Below, in pieces: positions 55,619 through 64,000 of a stretch of DNA of 64,000 nt. The stretch is from Latilactobacillus graminis DSM 20719. Lineage in GTDB: Bacteria > Bacillota > Bacilli > Lactobacillales > Lactobacillaceae. The stretch spans positions 1-64,000 of the forward strand of contig NZ_AYZB01000058.1 of the NCBI RefSeq assembly GCF_001436415.1, in the 5' to 3' direction. The notes below the pieces were generated by a model that worked only from the letters and a program-made list of their open reading frames with translations, searched no databases and was not told the DNA's origin. The position numbers and the translations under genes are program-made. Within the stretch, counting starts at the first letter, position 1. Every line of letters begins with the position of its first letter.

Positions 55619-55915
55619 ATCAACACACTCCTACTATAATTTTAAAATGATGATAAGTATTAATAAATAACTTATATATTAATCATATTAGATTAAACGA
55701 ATCTATGTCTATGATAAGCACTTATGAATCATATCGATGACCAGTTAATTGCTTGGCATTAAATGATGCATTCAAAATGAATTAGCGTAAGCAAAAATAA
55801 GAAAAGTAGCGCAAAATCTGTTAATTTCCAAGTGATGTCACTTTTTTCTACGTTAATATATGGTAAAATTAATTAGCATGGATAAAAGTGACAAAATAAG
55901 AAGAGGGGTTTACAC
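55619..55915. other. AT-rich gap between secreted-protein gene and gatC
   Basis: The gap contains the candidate minus-strand promoter area of the secreted-protein gene, an inverted pair ATAAGT (55653-55658)/ACTTAT (55670-55675), and a second palindrome ATAAGCACTTAT (55714-55725). Near 55864-55869 a TGG-TAAAAT extended -10 may drive gatC. No ORF with support was seen. Confidence 0.5.
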
Positions 55916-56212
55916 ATGATTGATAAAACACAAGTTCAGCATGTCGCAGAGCTTTCAAAACTAGCTTTTAGCGATGCTGAGTTAGAACAACTTACTGAAC
56001 AACTTGCTGACATCATGAAAATGACTGATGAATTAAACAAAGTTGATACAACAGGCGTCCCAGTGACGACTCATGTGAATAACCTTCAAAATATTGTACG
56101 TGAAGATGTTGCCCAAGCTGGCACCGATCGTGATATCTTAATGAAGAATGCACCAGATTCAGCGGATGGCTTACTGAAAGTCCCTGCCATTATGGATAAG
56201 GAGGAAGCATAG
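55916..56212 (+). CDS. gatC: Asp-tRNA(Asn)/Glu-tRNA(Gln) amidotransferase subunit C
   Basis: The 98-residue GatC has the usual length and sequence: [12 protein letters not shown] (about 8-19) and [15 protein letters not shown]. It bridges GatA and GatB and is required for stable assembly of the amidotransferase. ATG 55916 follows AAGAAGAGGGG. It is the first gene of the gat operon; gatA begins two bases after its stop and uses the ribosome site within the end of gatC. Confidence 0.95.
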   Translation: MIDKTQVQHVAELSKLAFSDAELEQLTEQLADIMKMTDELNKVDTTGVPVTTHVNNLQNIVREDVAQAGTDRDILMKNAPDSADGLLKVPAIMDKEEA

Positions 56213-56214
56213 CT

Positions 56215-57681
56215 GTGAATTACTTATACGAAGATTTACAGAGCATCCACGCTAAATTAGTGGCGGGTGATTTATCTGCAACTCAATTGGTCACCGAAAC
56301 GCTTGCTGAAATTGAAAAGAAAGAACCACAGGTGGATGCTTTTTTAACAATTGATGAAGCTGGGGCGCAAGCTGCTGCTGCTCAAGTCGATGCAAAGCCA
56401 ATCGCTACGGACAATTTACTTGCTGGAATGCCAATTGGGATTAAGGATAATTTATTGACAGACGGCGTAACAACAACAGCTGCTAGCAAGATGTTAGCTA
56501 ATTTTAAGCCTGTTTTTGATGCAACAGTGGTTGAAAAACTAAAGGCTAAAGATGCCATCATGATTGGTAAAAATAACTTGGATGAATTTGCCATGGGATC
56601 ATCGACTGAAACATCAGCCTTTAAAAAGACGAAAAATCCATGGAACTTAGACAAAGTGCCGGGTGGTTCATCAGGTGGTTCGGCGGCAGCTGTTGCTGCC
56701 GGTGAAGTGGTCGCTTCTTTAGGAACGGATACTGGTGGTTCGATTCGTCAACCAGCTGCCTTTAATGGGATTGTTGGCATTAAACCAACTTATGGACGGG
56801 TTTCGCGCTGGGGGGCAATTGCATTTGCCTCGAGTTTGGATCAAGTCGGGGTTTTCAGTCGAACTGTCGCTGACAATGCCACTGTTTTACAAGCTATTAG
56901 TGGGCATGATGAAAAAGATAGTACGAGTGCTGATATTCCGGTGCCAGATTTTCGAGCCGCTTTAGACGGTAACATCAAAGGCATGAAGATTGCTGTTGCC
57001 AAAGAATACATGGCCGAAGGAGTTGCACCTGGCGTTAAAGCCCAAATCGAAACAGCAATTGATACCTTACGATCACTGGGGGCAACGGTTGATGAGGTGA
57101 GCTTACCCAATTCTAAATATGCCGTCCAGATTTACTATATTATTGCTTCTAGCGAAGCTTCATCGAACTTATCACGCTTTGATGGGATTCGTTACGGTTA
57201 TCGTTCACCAGAAGCAAAGACTTTGGAAGACGTTTATGTGAAGTCACGTTCAGAAGGCTTTGGTCATGAAGTAAAACGACGGATTATGTTAGGGACGTTT
57301 GCACTTTCATCTGGATTTTATGACGCTTACTTCAAAAAAGCGGGCCAGGTCCGGACATTGGTTATTCGCGACTTTGAAAAGGTTTTTGCTGACTATGACT
57401 TAGTGGTTGGACCAACAACGCCAACAACGGCCTTTGACCTAGGTCGCAAGGTGACCGATCCAGTCACAATGTATATGAATGATATTTTAACTATTCCAGC
57501 TAATATGGCTGGCTTACCTGCGATGTCAGTACCTGCCGGACTGGTTGATGGCTTGCCAGTTGGGTTACAGATCATTGGGAAAGCATTTGATGAAGAAGCG
57601 GTTTATCGGGTCGGCTATGCTTTTGAGCAAGCGACTGGATTTAGCAAAAACGTACCAAGTTTCAAAGGAGGAAAAGCCTAA
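56215..57681 (+). CDS. gatA: Asp-tRNA(Asn)/Glu-tRNA(Gln) amidotransferase subunit A
   Basis: The 488-residue amidase-signature enzyme starts at GTG. The Ser-cisSer-Lys triad is visible: GIKDNL with K77, [14 protein letters not shown] (about 150-163), and TGGSIRQPA with the nucleophilic serine (about 173-181). It hydrolyses glutamine and passes ammonia to GatB for conversion of Glu-tRNA(Gln) or Asp-tRNA(Asn). The start is two bases after gatC; the stop overlaps gatB by one base, so all three are translationally linked. Confidence 0.97.
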   Translation: MNYLYEDLQSIHAKLVAGDLSATQLVTETLAEIEKKEPQVDAFLTIDEAGAQAAAAQVDAKPIATDNLLAGMPIGIKDNLLTDGVTTTAASKMLANFKPVFDATVVEKLKAKDAIMIGKNNLDEFAMGSSTETSAFKKTKNPWNLDKVPGGSSGGSAAAVAAGEVVASLGTDTGGSIRQPAAFNGIVGIKPTYGRVSRWGAIAFASSLDQVGVFSRTVADNATVLQAISGHDEKDSTSADIPVPDFRAALDGNIKGMKIAVAKEYMAEGVAPGVKAQIETAIDTLRSLGATVDEVSLPNSKYAVQIYYIIASSEASSNLSRFDGIRYGYRSPEAKTLEDVYVKSRSEGFGHEVKRRIMLGTFALSSGFYDAYFKKAGQVRTLVIRDFEKVFADYDLVVGPTTPTTAFDLGRKVTDPVTMYMNDILTIPANMAGLPAMSVPAGLVDGLPVGLQIIGKAFDEEAVYRVGYAFEQATGFSKNVPSFKGGKA

Positions 57682-59111
57682 TGAATTTTGAAACAACAAT
57701 TGGACTTGAGGTGCATATTGAATTAAAAACGAATTCAAAAATGTACAGTCCATCTCCTGTTAATTATGGTGCTGAACCTAACACCAATACGAATGTCATC
57801 GATTGGGGTTATCCGGGGACCTTGCCAACCTTGAATAAAGGGGCCTACACGTTGGGAATGATGGTTGCGACCGCCCTGCATGCTGATATTGCGCGTGATA
57901 CGCATTTTGACCGGAAGAATTATTTTTATCCAGATAATCCCAAAGCATACCAGATTACACAATATGAACAACCGCTTGGTAAAGATGGCTACATCGAAGT
58001 TCAAGTTGATGGTCACACGAAAAAAATTGGGATTGCTGAATTACACGTTGAAGAAGATGCTGGGAAGAATACCCATGGCTCTGATGGCTATTCATATGTC
58101 GATTTAAACCGTCAAGGGACTGCCTTGATTGAAATTGTCTCTAAGCCGGATATGTCAACGCCTGAAGAGGCCTATGCTTATCTTGAAACCTTGCGCCAAA
58201 TCGTCCAATTTACGGGCGCTTCGGACGTTAAGATGGAAGAAGGCTCAATGCGGGTGGACACCAACATCTCTGTACGACCAATTGGTGCCAAGCAATACGG
58301 CATAAAATCAGAATTGAAAAATTTGAATTCATTCAACCATGTCCGCTTAGGGCTGGCTTATGAAATCAAACGGCAATCACAACTCTTGATTGCGGGTGAA
58401 ACAATCCGTCCTGAAACACGTCGATTTGATGAGAAAACGGGTGAGACATTCCTCATGCGGGTTAAAACCGGGGCCGATGATTATCGTTATTTTCCAGAAC
58501 CTGATCTACCACCATTGCACATTGGTGATGACTGGTTACAAACAGTCCAGGATAATCTGCCGGAAATGCCAGCTAAACGGCGTGCACGGTATGTAGATCA
58601 ATTAGGCTTGCCTGAATATGATGCAGGTGTTTTGACGAATACTAAGGAAATGTCTGATTTCTTCGAAGCAGCGGTTGCTGATGGGGCCGCACCTAAACAA
58701 GTTTCTAACTGGTTGATGGGTGAGGTGAATGCTTATTTGAATGATCAACAAATTGATCTGCAAGAGACAGCCCTGACACCAGCGCATTTAGCGCAAATGA
58801 TTAATCTAATTAAAGATGGGGTGATTTCATCGAAGATCGCTAAGAAAGTCTTCCAAGAAATTATTCAAAATGATACTGACCCTAAAGCGTGGGTTGAAGC
58901 CAAGGGCATGGTCCAATTATCTGATCCTGCTAAGTTGACGCCAATCATTACTGGAATTTTAGATGACAATCAACAATCAATTGATGATTTTAAGAATGGT
59001 AAAGACCGTGCAGTAGGTTTCTTAGTCGGTAAGATTATGAAAGAAACACGGGGTCAAGCCAATCCTAAGGTGGTTAATGATTTGTTGATGGCTGAATTGA
59101 ACAAACGATAA
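57681..59111 (+). CDS. gatB: Asp-tRNA(Asn)/Glu-tRNA(Gln) amidotransferase subunit B
   Basis: The 476-residue protein has the GatB signatures [14 protein letters not shown] at the N terminus, [20 protein letters not shown] (about 74-93), and [10 protein letters not shown] (about 190-199). The C-terminal part contains the YqeY-like tRNA-binding tail domain. It activates the tRNA-bound Glu/Asp with ATP and receives ammonia from GatA. Its ATG shares an A with the gatA stop. The lipid kinase gene begins 21 bases later, extending the operon. Confidence 0.97.
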   Translation: MNFETTIGLEVHIELKTNSKMYSPSPVNYGAEPNTNTNVIDWGYPGTLPTLNKGAYTLGMMVATALHADIARDTHFDRKNYFYPDNPKAYQITQYEQPLGKDGYIEVQVDGHTKKIGIAELHVEEDAGKNTHGSDGYSYVDLNRQGTALIEIVSKPDMSTPEEAYAYLETLRQIVQFTGASDVKMEEGSMRVDTNISVRPIGAKQYGIKSELKNLNSFNHVRLGLAYEIKRQSQLLIAGETIRPETRRFDEKTGETFLMRVKTGADDYRYFPEPDLPPLHIGDDWLQTVQDNLPEMPAKRRARYVDQLGLPEYDAGVLTNTKEMSDFFEAAVADGAAPKQVSNWLMGEVNAYLNDQQIDLQETALTPAHLAQMINLIKDGVISSKIAKKVFQEIIQNDTDPKAWVEAKGMVQLSDPAKLTPIITGILDDNQQSIDDFKNGKDRAVGFLVGKIMKETRGQANPKVVNDLLMAELNKR

Positions 59112-59132
59112 TTAATATTATAGGAGAGTCGA

Positions 59133-60149
59133 ATGCAAAAACGTGCACGGTTAATTTATAATCCAACTTCAGGACATGAAGTGATGAAACGTAGTATCGC
59201 TGATATTCTGGATATTTTAGAACAAGCGGGTTACGAAGCGAGTGCCTTTCAAACAACTGCAGCACCAGCTTCAGCTCAAAAAGAAGCAACGCGTGCAGCT
59301 AAGGCTAACTTCGATTTAATTGTTGCTGCCGGTGGCGATGGGACAATTAATGAAGTTGTCAACGGGATTGCCGGTTTAGAAAAACGACCTATGATGGCGG
59401 TTATTCCGGCTGGAACGACTAATGATTATGCACGGGCGTTAAAAATACCGCGGGATAATCCAGTGGAAGCAGCTAAAGTAATTTTGAAGAATCAAACACT
59501 CAAGATGGATATTGGGCAAGCTAACGATCACTACTTCATGAATATTGCTGGCGGGGGCTTACTGACCGAATTAACTTATGAAGTACCATCAGACTTCAAG
59601 TCGATTTTCGGATACTTGGCTTATGTCGTTAAAGGTGCTGAGATGTTACCCCAGATTAAACCCATTAAGATGCATCTTGAATACGATGGTGGGACCTATG
59701 ATGGTGAGGCATCACTTTTCTTATTAGGTTTAACGAATTCCGTGGGGGGCTTTGAACAAGTTGCCCCAGATGCCCAACTTAACGATGGTAATTTTTCATT
59801 GATTGTGGTCAAGACAGCAAACATGGCTGAATTGGTTCATTTAATTGCGCTAGTCATTAAAGGTGGCAAACACGTCAATGATCCGCGAGTTATTTACACG
59901 AAAACCGCGAAACTCGTTGTTCACCCGGACAACGACAAAGCTAAGATGATGATTAACCTCGATGGAGAATATGGTGGAGATGCACCAATGACCTTTACCA
60001 ACTTGCAACAACATATCGAAATGTATGTGAATAAAGAAGACATTCCCGAACGGGCAATTACGGCGGAGACACCGGTCGAAGATTTATTTATGCAAGAAGT
60101 CGAAACGATTTCTAAAAAAGACATAGACGGCGATGGTAAAATAGGTTAA
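59133..60149 (+). CDS. dagK: diacylglycerol kinase (DagK/DgkB family lipid kinase)
   Basis: The 338-residue DAGK-catalytic protein has NPTSGHEVM (about 10-18), the signature GGDGTINEVVNGIAG (about 66-80) and PAGTTNDYARAL (about 91-102). By family it phosphorylates diacylglycerol to phosphatidic acid, recycling the diacylglycerol released during lipoteichoic acid synthesis. The C terminus has a short DIDGDGKIG tail with an EF-like Asp run, which is unusual. It lies in the gat operon region, 21 bases after gatB, and is followed by a terminator. Confidence 0.93.
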   Translation: MQKRARLIYNPTSGHEVMKRSIADILDILEQAGYEASAFQTTAAPASAQKEATRAAKANFDLIVAAGGDGTINEVVNGIAGLEKRPMMAVIPAGTTNDYARALKIPRDNPVEAAKVILKNQTLKMDIGQANDHYFMNIAGGGLLTELTYEVPSDFKSIFGYLAYVVKGAEMLPQIKPIKMHLEYDGGTYDGEASLFLLGLTNSVGGFEQVAPDAQLNDGNFSLIVVKTANMAELVHLIALVIKGGKHVNDPRVIYTKTAKLVVHPDNDKAKMMINLDGEYGGDAPMTFTNLQQHIEMYVNKEDIPERAITAETPVEDLFMQEVETISKKDIDGDGKIG

Positions 60150-60199
60150 ACTGAAGCATTAGATAAGGCGTGGAGCACACCCGCGCACTGGTAGCTAAG

Positions 60200-60244
60200 A
60201 AAAGAGTCCGAAACAAAACTTAGTTTTTGTCTCAGACTCTTTTT
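60200..60244 (+). terminator. dagK terminator
   Basis: AAAAGAGTC and GACTCTTTT with an inner ACAAA/TTTGT pairing. It separates the gat-dagK unit from the methyltransferase gene. Confidence 0.85.
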
Positions 60245-60266
60245 ACACAATTAAAAAGAGGTAACT

Positions 60267-61631
60267 ATGAAAATACAAGCTCCTGTAAGAAAAAATGATA
60301 CATTGACCGTTGATATTATGGATTTAACCTATGAAGGGATGGGGGTCGCTAAAATTGACAGCTATCCATTATTCATTGAAGGGGTCCTTCCCGACGAACG
60401 TGCTGAAATCCAAGTGACAAAGGTTAATAAACAGTACGGCTTTGCCCGCTTAATTAAAATATTGAAAAAAAGTGCCGACCGCGTTGAATCAAAGGCAAAT
60501 ATTTACTCACAAACCGGGATCGCACCTTTGCAACATTTAGCGTATCCGGCACAGCTGGCCTTTAAACGTAACCAAGTGGTGAATGTTTTTCAAAAAGCGC
60601 ATTTGGATATTCCGGTCCAACCAGTTTTAGGTATGGACAATCCAACTGGTTATCGGAATAAGGCCCAAGTACCAGTCCGGTTTATTGATGGCGCTTTGAT
60701 GACTGGTTTTTATCGAAAACATAGTCATCAAGTGATGCCGATGGAAGATTTTTATATTCAAGATCCTAAAATTGATGCTGCCATCAAAGTGGTTCGTGAT
60801 ATTTTACGTCGATTCTACATCGATCCATACAATGAAGAGACGCATAAAGGCGTATTGAAAACAATCATGGTTCGGCGTGGTTATTATAGTCATGAAATGA
60901 TGATTGTTTTCATTACGCGGAGTAAGAGATTACCCGCAGCTCGTGAAATCGCCGTTGAAATTAAGAAGGCCTTGCCAGAAGTCGTCAGCATTATGCAAAA
61001 CGTGAATGCCGCTCAAACGAACGTTATTTTTGGTGACGAAACTAAATTGATTGCGGGGCGCGATTTTATTCGTGATGAATTAATGGGCTTGAAATTCGAA
61101 ATTTCAGCGCAGTCGTTCTATCAAGTCAACCCAGTACAAACCGAAGTCTTGTATAATAAGGCCATTGAAGCAGCTGGTTTAACGGGTAACGAAACCGTAA
61201 TCGATGCCTATTCAGGAATTGGCACAATTTCGTTAGCAATTGCTAAACATGCCAAGCAAGTTTATGGCGTCGAAGTCGTTGAATCTGCTGTGATGGATGC
61301 ACGGCATAACGCCAAAATTAATGGCATTGAAAATGTTTCATTCACGCTTGGTAAAGCAGAAGAAGTGATGGCTCAATGGCAAGCAGATGATTTACAGGTC
61401 GATGTGCTGATTGTTGATCCACCACGTAAAGGATTGGAAGCTAGCTTCATCGAAGCGGTGGGACAATTGAAACCGGCCAAGATGGTTTATGTCAGCTGTA
61501 ACCCAGCAACTTTGGCGCGGGATTTAGAATTATTGACCGCCCAAGGATATGAAGCAGAATCAACTCAACCAGTGGATATGTTCCCCCAAACATTGCATAT
61601 TGAATCAGTCACAAAATTAGTTTTAAAGTAA
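60267..61631 (+). CDS. rlmCD: 23S rRNA (uracil-C5)-methyltransferase (RlmCD/TrmA family)
   Basis: The 454-residue protein has a TRAM RNA-binding domain (about 1-58), a central part, and a SAM methyltransferase domain (VIDAYSGIGTISLAIAKH, about 312-329). The catalytic cysteine is in VSCNPATLARDL (about 410-421) and the base motif in LIVDPPRKGLE. Relatives methylate U747 and/or U1939 of 23S rRNA with SAM. The usual Fe-S cluster cysteines (near ANIYSQTGIAPLQHL, residues about 77-91) are absent here, so the cluster is lost, as in some Gram-positive members. It is bounded by terminators. Confidence 0.9.
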   Translation: MKIQAPVRKNDTLTVDIMDLTYEGMGVAKIDSYPLFIEGVLPDERAEIQVTKVNKQYGFARLIKILKKSADRVESKANIYSQTGIAPLQHLAYPAQLAFKRNQVVNVFQKAHLDIPVQPVLGMDNPTGYRNKAQVPVRFIDGALMTGFYRKHSHQVMPMEDFYIQDPKIDAAIKVVRDILRRFYIDPYNEETHKGVLKTIMVRRGYYSHEMMIVFITRSKRLPAAREIAVEIKKALPEVVSIMQNVNAAQTNVIFGDETKLIAGRDFIRDELMGLKFEISAQSFYQVNPVQTEVLYNKAIEAAGLTGNETVIDAYSGIGTISLAIAKHAKQVYGVEVVESAVMDARHNAKINGIENVSFTLGKAEEVMAQWQADDLQVDVLIVDPPRKGLEASFIEAVGQLKPAKMVYVSCNPATLARDLELLTAQGYEAESTQPVDMFPQTLHIESVTKLVLK

Positions 61632-61640
61632 AAAATATCC

Positions 61641-61693
61641 ACAAAAAGCGGGTCGCTATTGTTCAAAATGGACAGTAGCGACCCGCTTTTTGT
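61641..61693 (+). terminator. rlmCD terminator
   Basis: ACAAAAAGCGGGTCGCTA and TAGCGACCCGCTTTTTGT form a very long stem; it may also serve the converging SPFH gene. Confidence 0.92.
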
Positions 61694-61759
61694 GCGTTGA
61701 GGTAGTTAAATTTGGAAATCGTATTTTATGATGGTGCTTGTTGGTATTTAAAGGGTAAT

Positions 61760-62662
61760 TTATTTTTTAAGTAGCGCACCAACCGCGGGGAGATTACCCA
61801 AACTGTCGATTGACTTACTTGGCAAGACGATAGTGTTATTTTGACCGTCGGCGATGTGTTCCATTGCTTCAATATTCTTATATTGGAGGTAAAGTTCACC
61901 ATTGTTGATTAAACTAGCATTAATCAGGTTGATTTGATCTTTGACAGCTTCAGCAATGGTCCGTTCACTTTGTGCTTTTCCTTCAGCCTCCAAAATTTGG
62001 GTCTGTTTGTTAGCTTCAGCTTCAAGAATATTGGCTTCTTTTAATCCTTCAGCTTTACGAATGGCTGCGGCTTTAAGTCCTTCAGCTTCCATAATATTGG
62101 CTTCTTTTTCACGCGAAGCGCGGAGTAGTTTATTCATTGATTCTTGAATATCGTGGGCTACTTGAATCGAATCGATATTGACACGATCGACATTCAGACC
62201 ATAACCAGCGGTAACTGTGCTTAGTTGTTCAAAAAGCGTTTGATTAATTTTTTCAGTCCCGTTTAAAACATCATTTAAATCCATGTTGCCGATAATTCCG
62301 CGTAATTGGGCCCGAGTATCTTGAACCATACTTAAAACGGAATCTTTATTTTTATAGACATATGCATTAACATCGGTAATGTGATATTTAATCGTTTCTG
62401 AAATCATAACGACTACATTATCTTTAGTAATCACTTCTTGTTCAGCAACTTTTAATGGAATTTGTTTCATGTTGACGATTTCCGTGATGTGGAAGATGAA
62501 GGGCATCACAAAATGAAATCCAGGATTGAGAGTTTTAACATAAACGCCTAAGCGCTCCAAAATACCCACTTCTCCAGTGTGAATTAATGCAAATGATGAA
62601 AAGAGGGCGACTGCAATCATCACCAAAACGACAATTAATAAAATACTGATAAAAATATTCAT
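61760..62662 (-). CDS. SPFH-domain membrane protein (stomatin/prohibitin type)
   Basis: The 300-residue protein has an N-terminal TM segment (about 3-28), an SPFH domain with HTGEVGILERLGVYVKTLNPGFHF (about 28-51), and a coiled, EAEGLK/KEANILEAE-rich helical tail (about 180-250). SPFH proteins form multimeric membrane platforms that protect or organise membrane enzymes. It lies 23 bases after an NfeD-like OB protein on the same strand, the classic SPFH-NfeD pairing. Its own ATG is preceded by AAAGGAGTTTATCGT. Confidence 0.9.
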   Translation of the reverse strand: MNIFISILLIVVLVMIAVALFSSFALIHTGEVGILERLGVYVKTLNPGFHFVMPFIFHITEIVNMKQIPLKVAEQEVITKDNVVVMISETIKYHITDVNAYVYKNKDSVLSMVQDTRAQLRGIIGNMDLNDVLNGTEKINQTLFEQLSTVTAGYGLNVDRVNIDSIQVAHDIQESMNKLLRASREKEANIMEAEGLKAAAIRKAEGLKEANILEAEANKQTQILEAEGKAQSERTIAEAVKDQINLINASLINNGELYLQYKNIEAMEHIADGQNNTIVLPSKSIDSLGNLPAVGALLKK

Positions 62663-62685
62663 ACGATAAACTCCTTTGGTCTGGT

Positions 62686-62880
62686 TTAATAATCCAGAAT
62701 ATTATGGTGTGCTGTCACGATTAAGGCTAAAGGTGTAACGGCGGTGATGATAACGCAAAGACCAGGACTCGCGGCTCCTTGTACTTGGTAATGGTAACGA
62801 ATGCCAAAAAAATTGATCACGCCAGTTTGTTTAGCGTCTGGTAAAGTAAATGTTAATCCCACTAAGCGTTCATCTAACAT
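62686..62880 (-). CDS. NfeD-like OB-fold protein, minimal
   Basis: The 64-residue product has the length and pattern of a lone NfeD C-terminal OB domain (GVINFFGIRYHYQVQ, about 20-34, and ITAVTPLALIV, about 45-55) without the usual N-terminal protease or TM segments. It starts at ATG after AAGGAGG and shares a transcript with the SPFH gene that follows. The assignment rests on pattern and position; the function in this short form is unknown. A minus-strand promoter lies at 62900-62927. Confidence 0.68.
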   Translation of the reverse strand: MLDERLVGLTFTLPDAKQTGVINFFGIRYHYQVQGAASPGLCVIITAVTPLALIVTAHHNILDY

Positions 62881-62899
62881 ATTCTGCCTCCTTATTGGT

Positions 62900-62927
62900 A
62901 TTGTATCTGATTGTCAATAAAAGACAA
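62900..62927 (-). promoter_or_regulatory. promoter of NfeD-like/SPFH operon
   Basis: On the minus strand TTGTCT, 16-base spacer, TACAAT. It is back to back with the promoter of the GH25-like gene. Confidence 0.7.
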
Positions 62928-62963
62928 CTTTAAGTGACAGAAAGAACAAAACTGTCAGGTTAC

Positions 62964-63002
62964 TTGTCTCGGGTACTTGAAGATAGTACACTGAGTGTAC
63001 TA
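62964..63002 (+). promoter_or_regulatory. promoter and inverted-repeat operator of GH25-like gene
   Basis: TTGTCT, 17-base spacer, TACACT (62987-62992). The perfect inverted repeat TAGTACAC-TGA-GTGTACTA (62984-63002) covers the -10, so a repressor is likely. Confidence 0.7.
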
Positions 63003-63026
63003 AAGTTGAAAGCGGAGGAAGTAAAG

Positions 63027-63776
63027 ATGCGTCGGAAGGTTACGCCAATTTTTAAAGACAGTTTCCAAAAGCGTTATTGGCGGCAGATGATAGTGATTAC
63101 CGTTGTACTTTGTCTAGGTTTAGGCGCTGTATTTTGGTGGTTACACCAGCGTTCTGATCGACCAAGCGAATTACAATATCCAATTTTAGGTATGCAATTG
63201 AGTCAAACCGATGGTTATCAAGATTTTAATGATTTAAAAAAAGAGGGCCTGCAGTTTGTTTATCTAAAGGCGACAGAAGGTGCTAGTTATAAAGATGATA
63301 ATTTTGATACGAATTATAGTCGCGCAAATGGATCTGGTCTGAGCGTTGGAATTTTTCATTTTTTTAGTTTTGATAGTTCCCCCAAGCGCCAAGCCGACCA
63401 ATTATTTAAGGCCGTTGGTCAGCAGACGGGTAAGCTACCGATTATGATTTATCTTGACGATTATAACGACTACGCTCAACAACCACCGAAGAAAAAGAAA
63501 ACACAAGCATCACTGGCACAGCTGGTTGCTTTAATTAATCAACATTATCAACAAGACTGTATTATCGGCGGTGAACCAGTGTTGCTCAGACGCTATGTGC
63601 CACAAAACGGTACTTATCCATTATGGCAGGTAACACGCACACGACCAACGTTGACAACCAAGAGTGGGTTTTGGCAATATACAACTGGTAGCCCAATCCC
63701 CAAGAGTAATCGCCAAACTGATTACCAGTTAGCCGTATTCACAGGATCGAAGCACCAATGGCAACTACTAAAATAA
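63027..63776 (+). CDS. GH25-like membrane-anchored protein with degenerate active site
   Basis: About 249 residues from ATG 63027, chosen because GGAGGAAG precedes it; an upstream in-frame extension is unsupported. A TM segment lies at about 20-40 and the rest resembles a GH25 muramidase (FVYLKATEGASYKD at about 78-91 and GIFHFFSF). The conserved first Asp of the family (GxDVS) reads GMQLS, and the D-x-E motif reads YLD in KLPIMIYLDD, so both catalytic acids appear changed. It may bind peptidoglycan rather than cut it. The operator-like repeat over its -10 suggests specific regulation. Confidence 0.8.
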   Translation: MRRKVTPIFKDSFQKRYWRQMIVITVVLCLGLGAVFWWLHQRSDRPSELQYPILGMQLSQTDGYQDFNDLKKEGLQFVYLKATEGASYKDDNFDTNYSRANGSGLSVGIFHFFSFDSSPKRQADQLFKAVGQQTGKLPIMIYLDDYNDYAQQPPKKKKTQASLAQLVALINQHYQQDCIIGGEPVLLRRYVPQNGTYPLWQVTRTRPTLTTKSGFWQYTTGSPIPKSNRQTDYQLAVFTGSKHQWQLLK

Positions 63777-63912
63777 GCAAGTCATAGAATGAGATATTTA
63801 AACATAGCACAGCTCTTGGGATGATTATTAGTCGCGGTAGTTGAGGAATCAATCATTGTAATTATGATCGTCAAACTTTAATCGCTAATGATTGTAAACG
63901 CCGCGCATATTA
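63777..63912. other. intergenic stretch with no recognised element
   Basis: Nothing is resolved beyond related sequences CAATCATTGTAAT and AATGATTGTAAAC. There is no supported ORF. Confidence 0.4.
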
Positions 63913-63952
63913 AACAAAGCCGGCACAACATTTTTGTTGTGGCGGCTTTGTT
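63913..63952. terminator. terminator before window end
   Basis: AACAAAGCCGGCACAAC and GTTGTGGCGGCTTTGTT form the stem; both flanks are AT-rich, so it may work for the GH25-like gene and the converging gene. Confidence 0.8.
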
Positions 63953-63957
63953 AGTAA

Positions 63958-64000
63958 TTATTTAATTGGATAATCCATATCCTCGGCTTCATCATAGATG
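63958..64000 (-). CDS. C-terminal end of an unidentified minus-strand gene
   Basis: The reading frame ending at TAA (63958-63960) gives a 13-residue tail IYDEAEDMDYPIK, running beyond the window. It is followed by a terminator in the right orientation. Too little is present to identify the protein; the frame could be spurious. Confidence 0.45.
   Translation of the reverse strand, partial: IYDEAEDMDYPIK

Overview
The window looks like chromosomal DNA of a lactic acid bacterium close to Latilactobacillus sakei/curvatus. The grounds are low-GC Firmicute signals (AAGGAGG-type ribosome sites, TTGACA/TATAAT promoters, dense Rho-independent terminators), the gene order pcrA-ligA-camS ... gatCAB-dagK-rlmCD, and the protein families present. 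The genus call comes from recognition, not from a search.

Layout. 1-2400: tRNA genes (partial Asn, then Glu, Thr, Tyr, Gln) around the di/tripeptide transporter dtpT. 2400-6310: proC, a Gfo/Idh oxidoreductase, and a nagA-nagR pair whose promoter spacer holds a dre-like operator. 6450-14270: a very large membrane enzyme joining an acyltransferase-3-like half to an LTA-synthase-like half, then two secreted wall hydrolases (a GH73 glucosaminidase and an Amidase_2 amidase) that share a four-copy GWHA repeat block. 14530-28745: an AT-rich surface-polysaccharide operon (GT-C-like protein, Wzy, Wzz-like protein with a kinase-like tail, five GT2 and one GT4 glycosyltransferases, Wzx), with rmlA, rmlC, rmlB and rmlD for dTDP-L-rhamnose interspersed. 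No priming glycosyltransferase or active tyrosine kinase is visible.

28780-34180: pncB-nadE (NAD synthesis) and a P2-type cation ATPase behind a yybP-ykoY (Mn2+) riboswitch. 34250-42000: an unknown helical protein, tex-sprT, a GNAT, tRNA-Leu, an ECF S component, a YkyA-like lipoprotein, a cold-shock protein with a long leader, a second Gfo/Idh enzyme and a membrane-anchored GH73. 42000-47125: xpt, purK-purB, and a divergent HAD-LacI pair. 47260-61700: pcrA-ligA-camS and gatCAB-dagK-rlmCD, separated by an accessory insert with two frameshifted SIR2-family genes, an Rrf2 regulator that appears to start at ATA, and an unknown secreted protein. 61760-64000: an SPFH protein with a lone NfeD-like OB domain, a GH25-like protein lacking the expected catalytic acids, and the end of a further minus-strand gene.

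The most unusual material is the wall-polymer region at 6450-28745, where a putative polymer factory sits beside hydrolases carrying a shared repeat block, and the decayed sirtuin island at 52900-55620. No insertion sequence, prophage or CRISPR array was seen.
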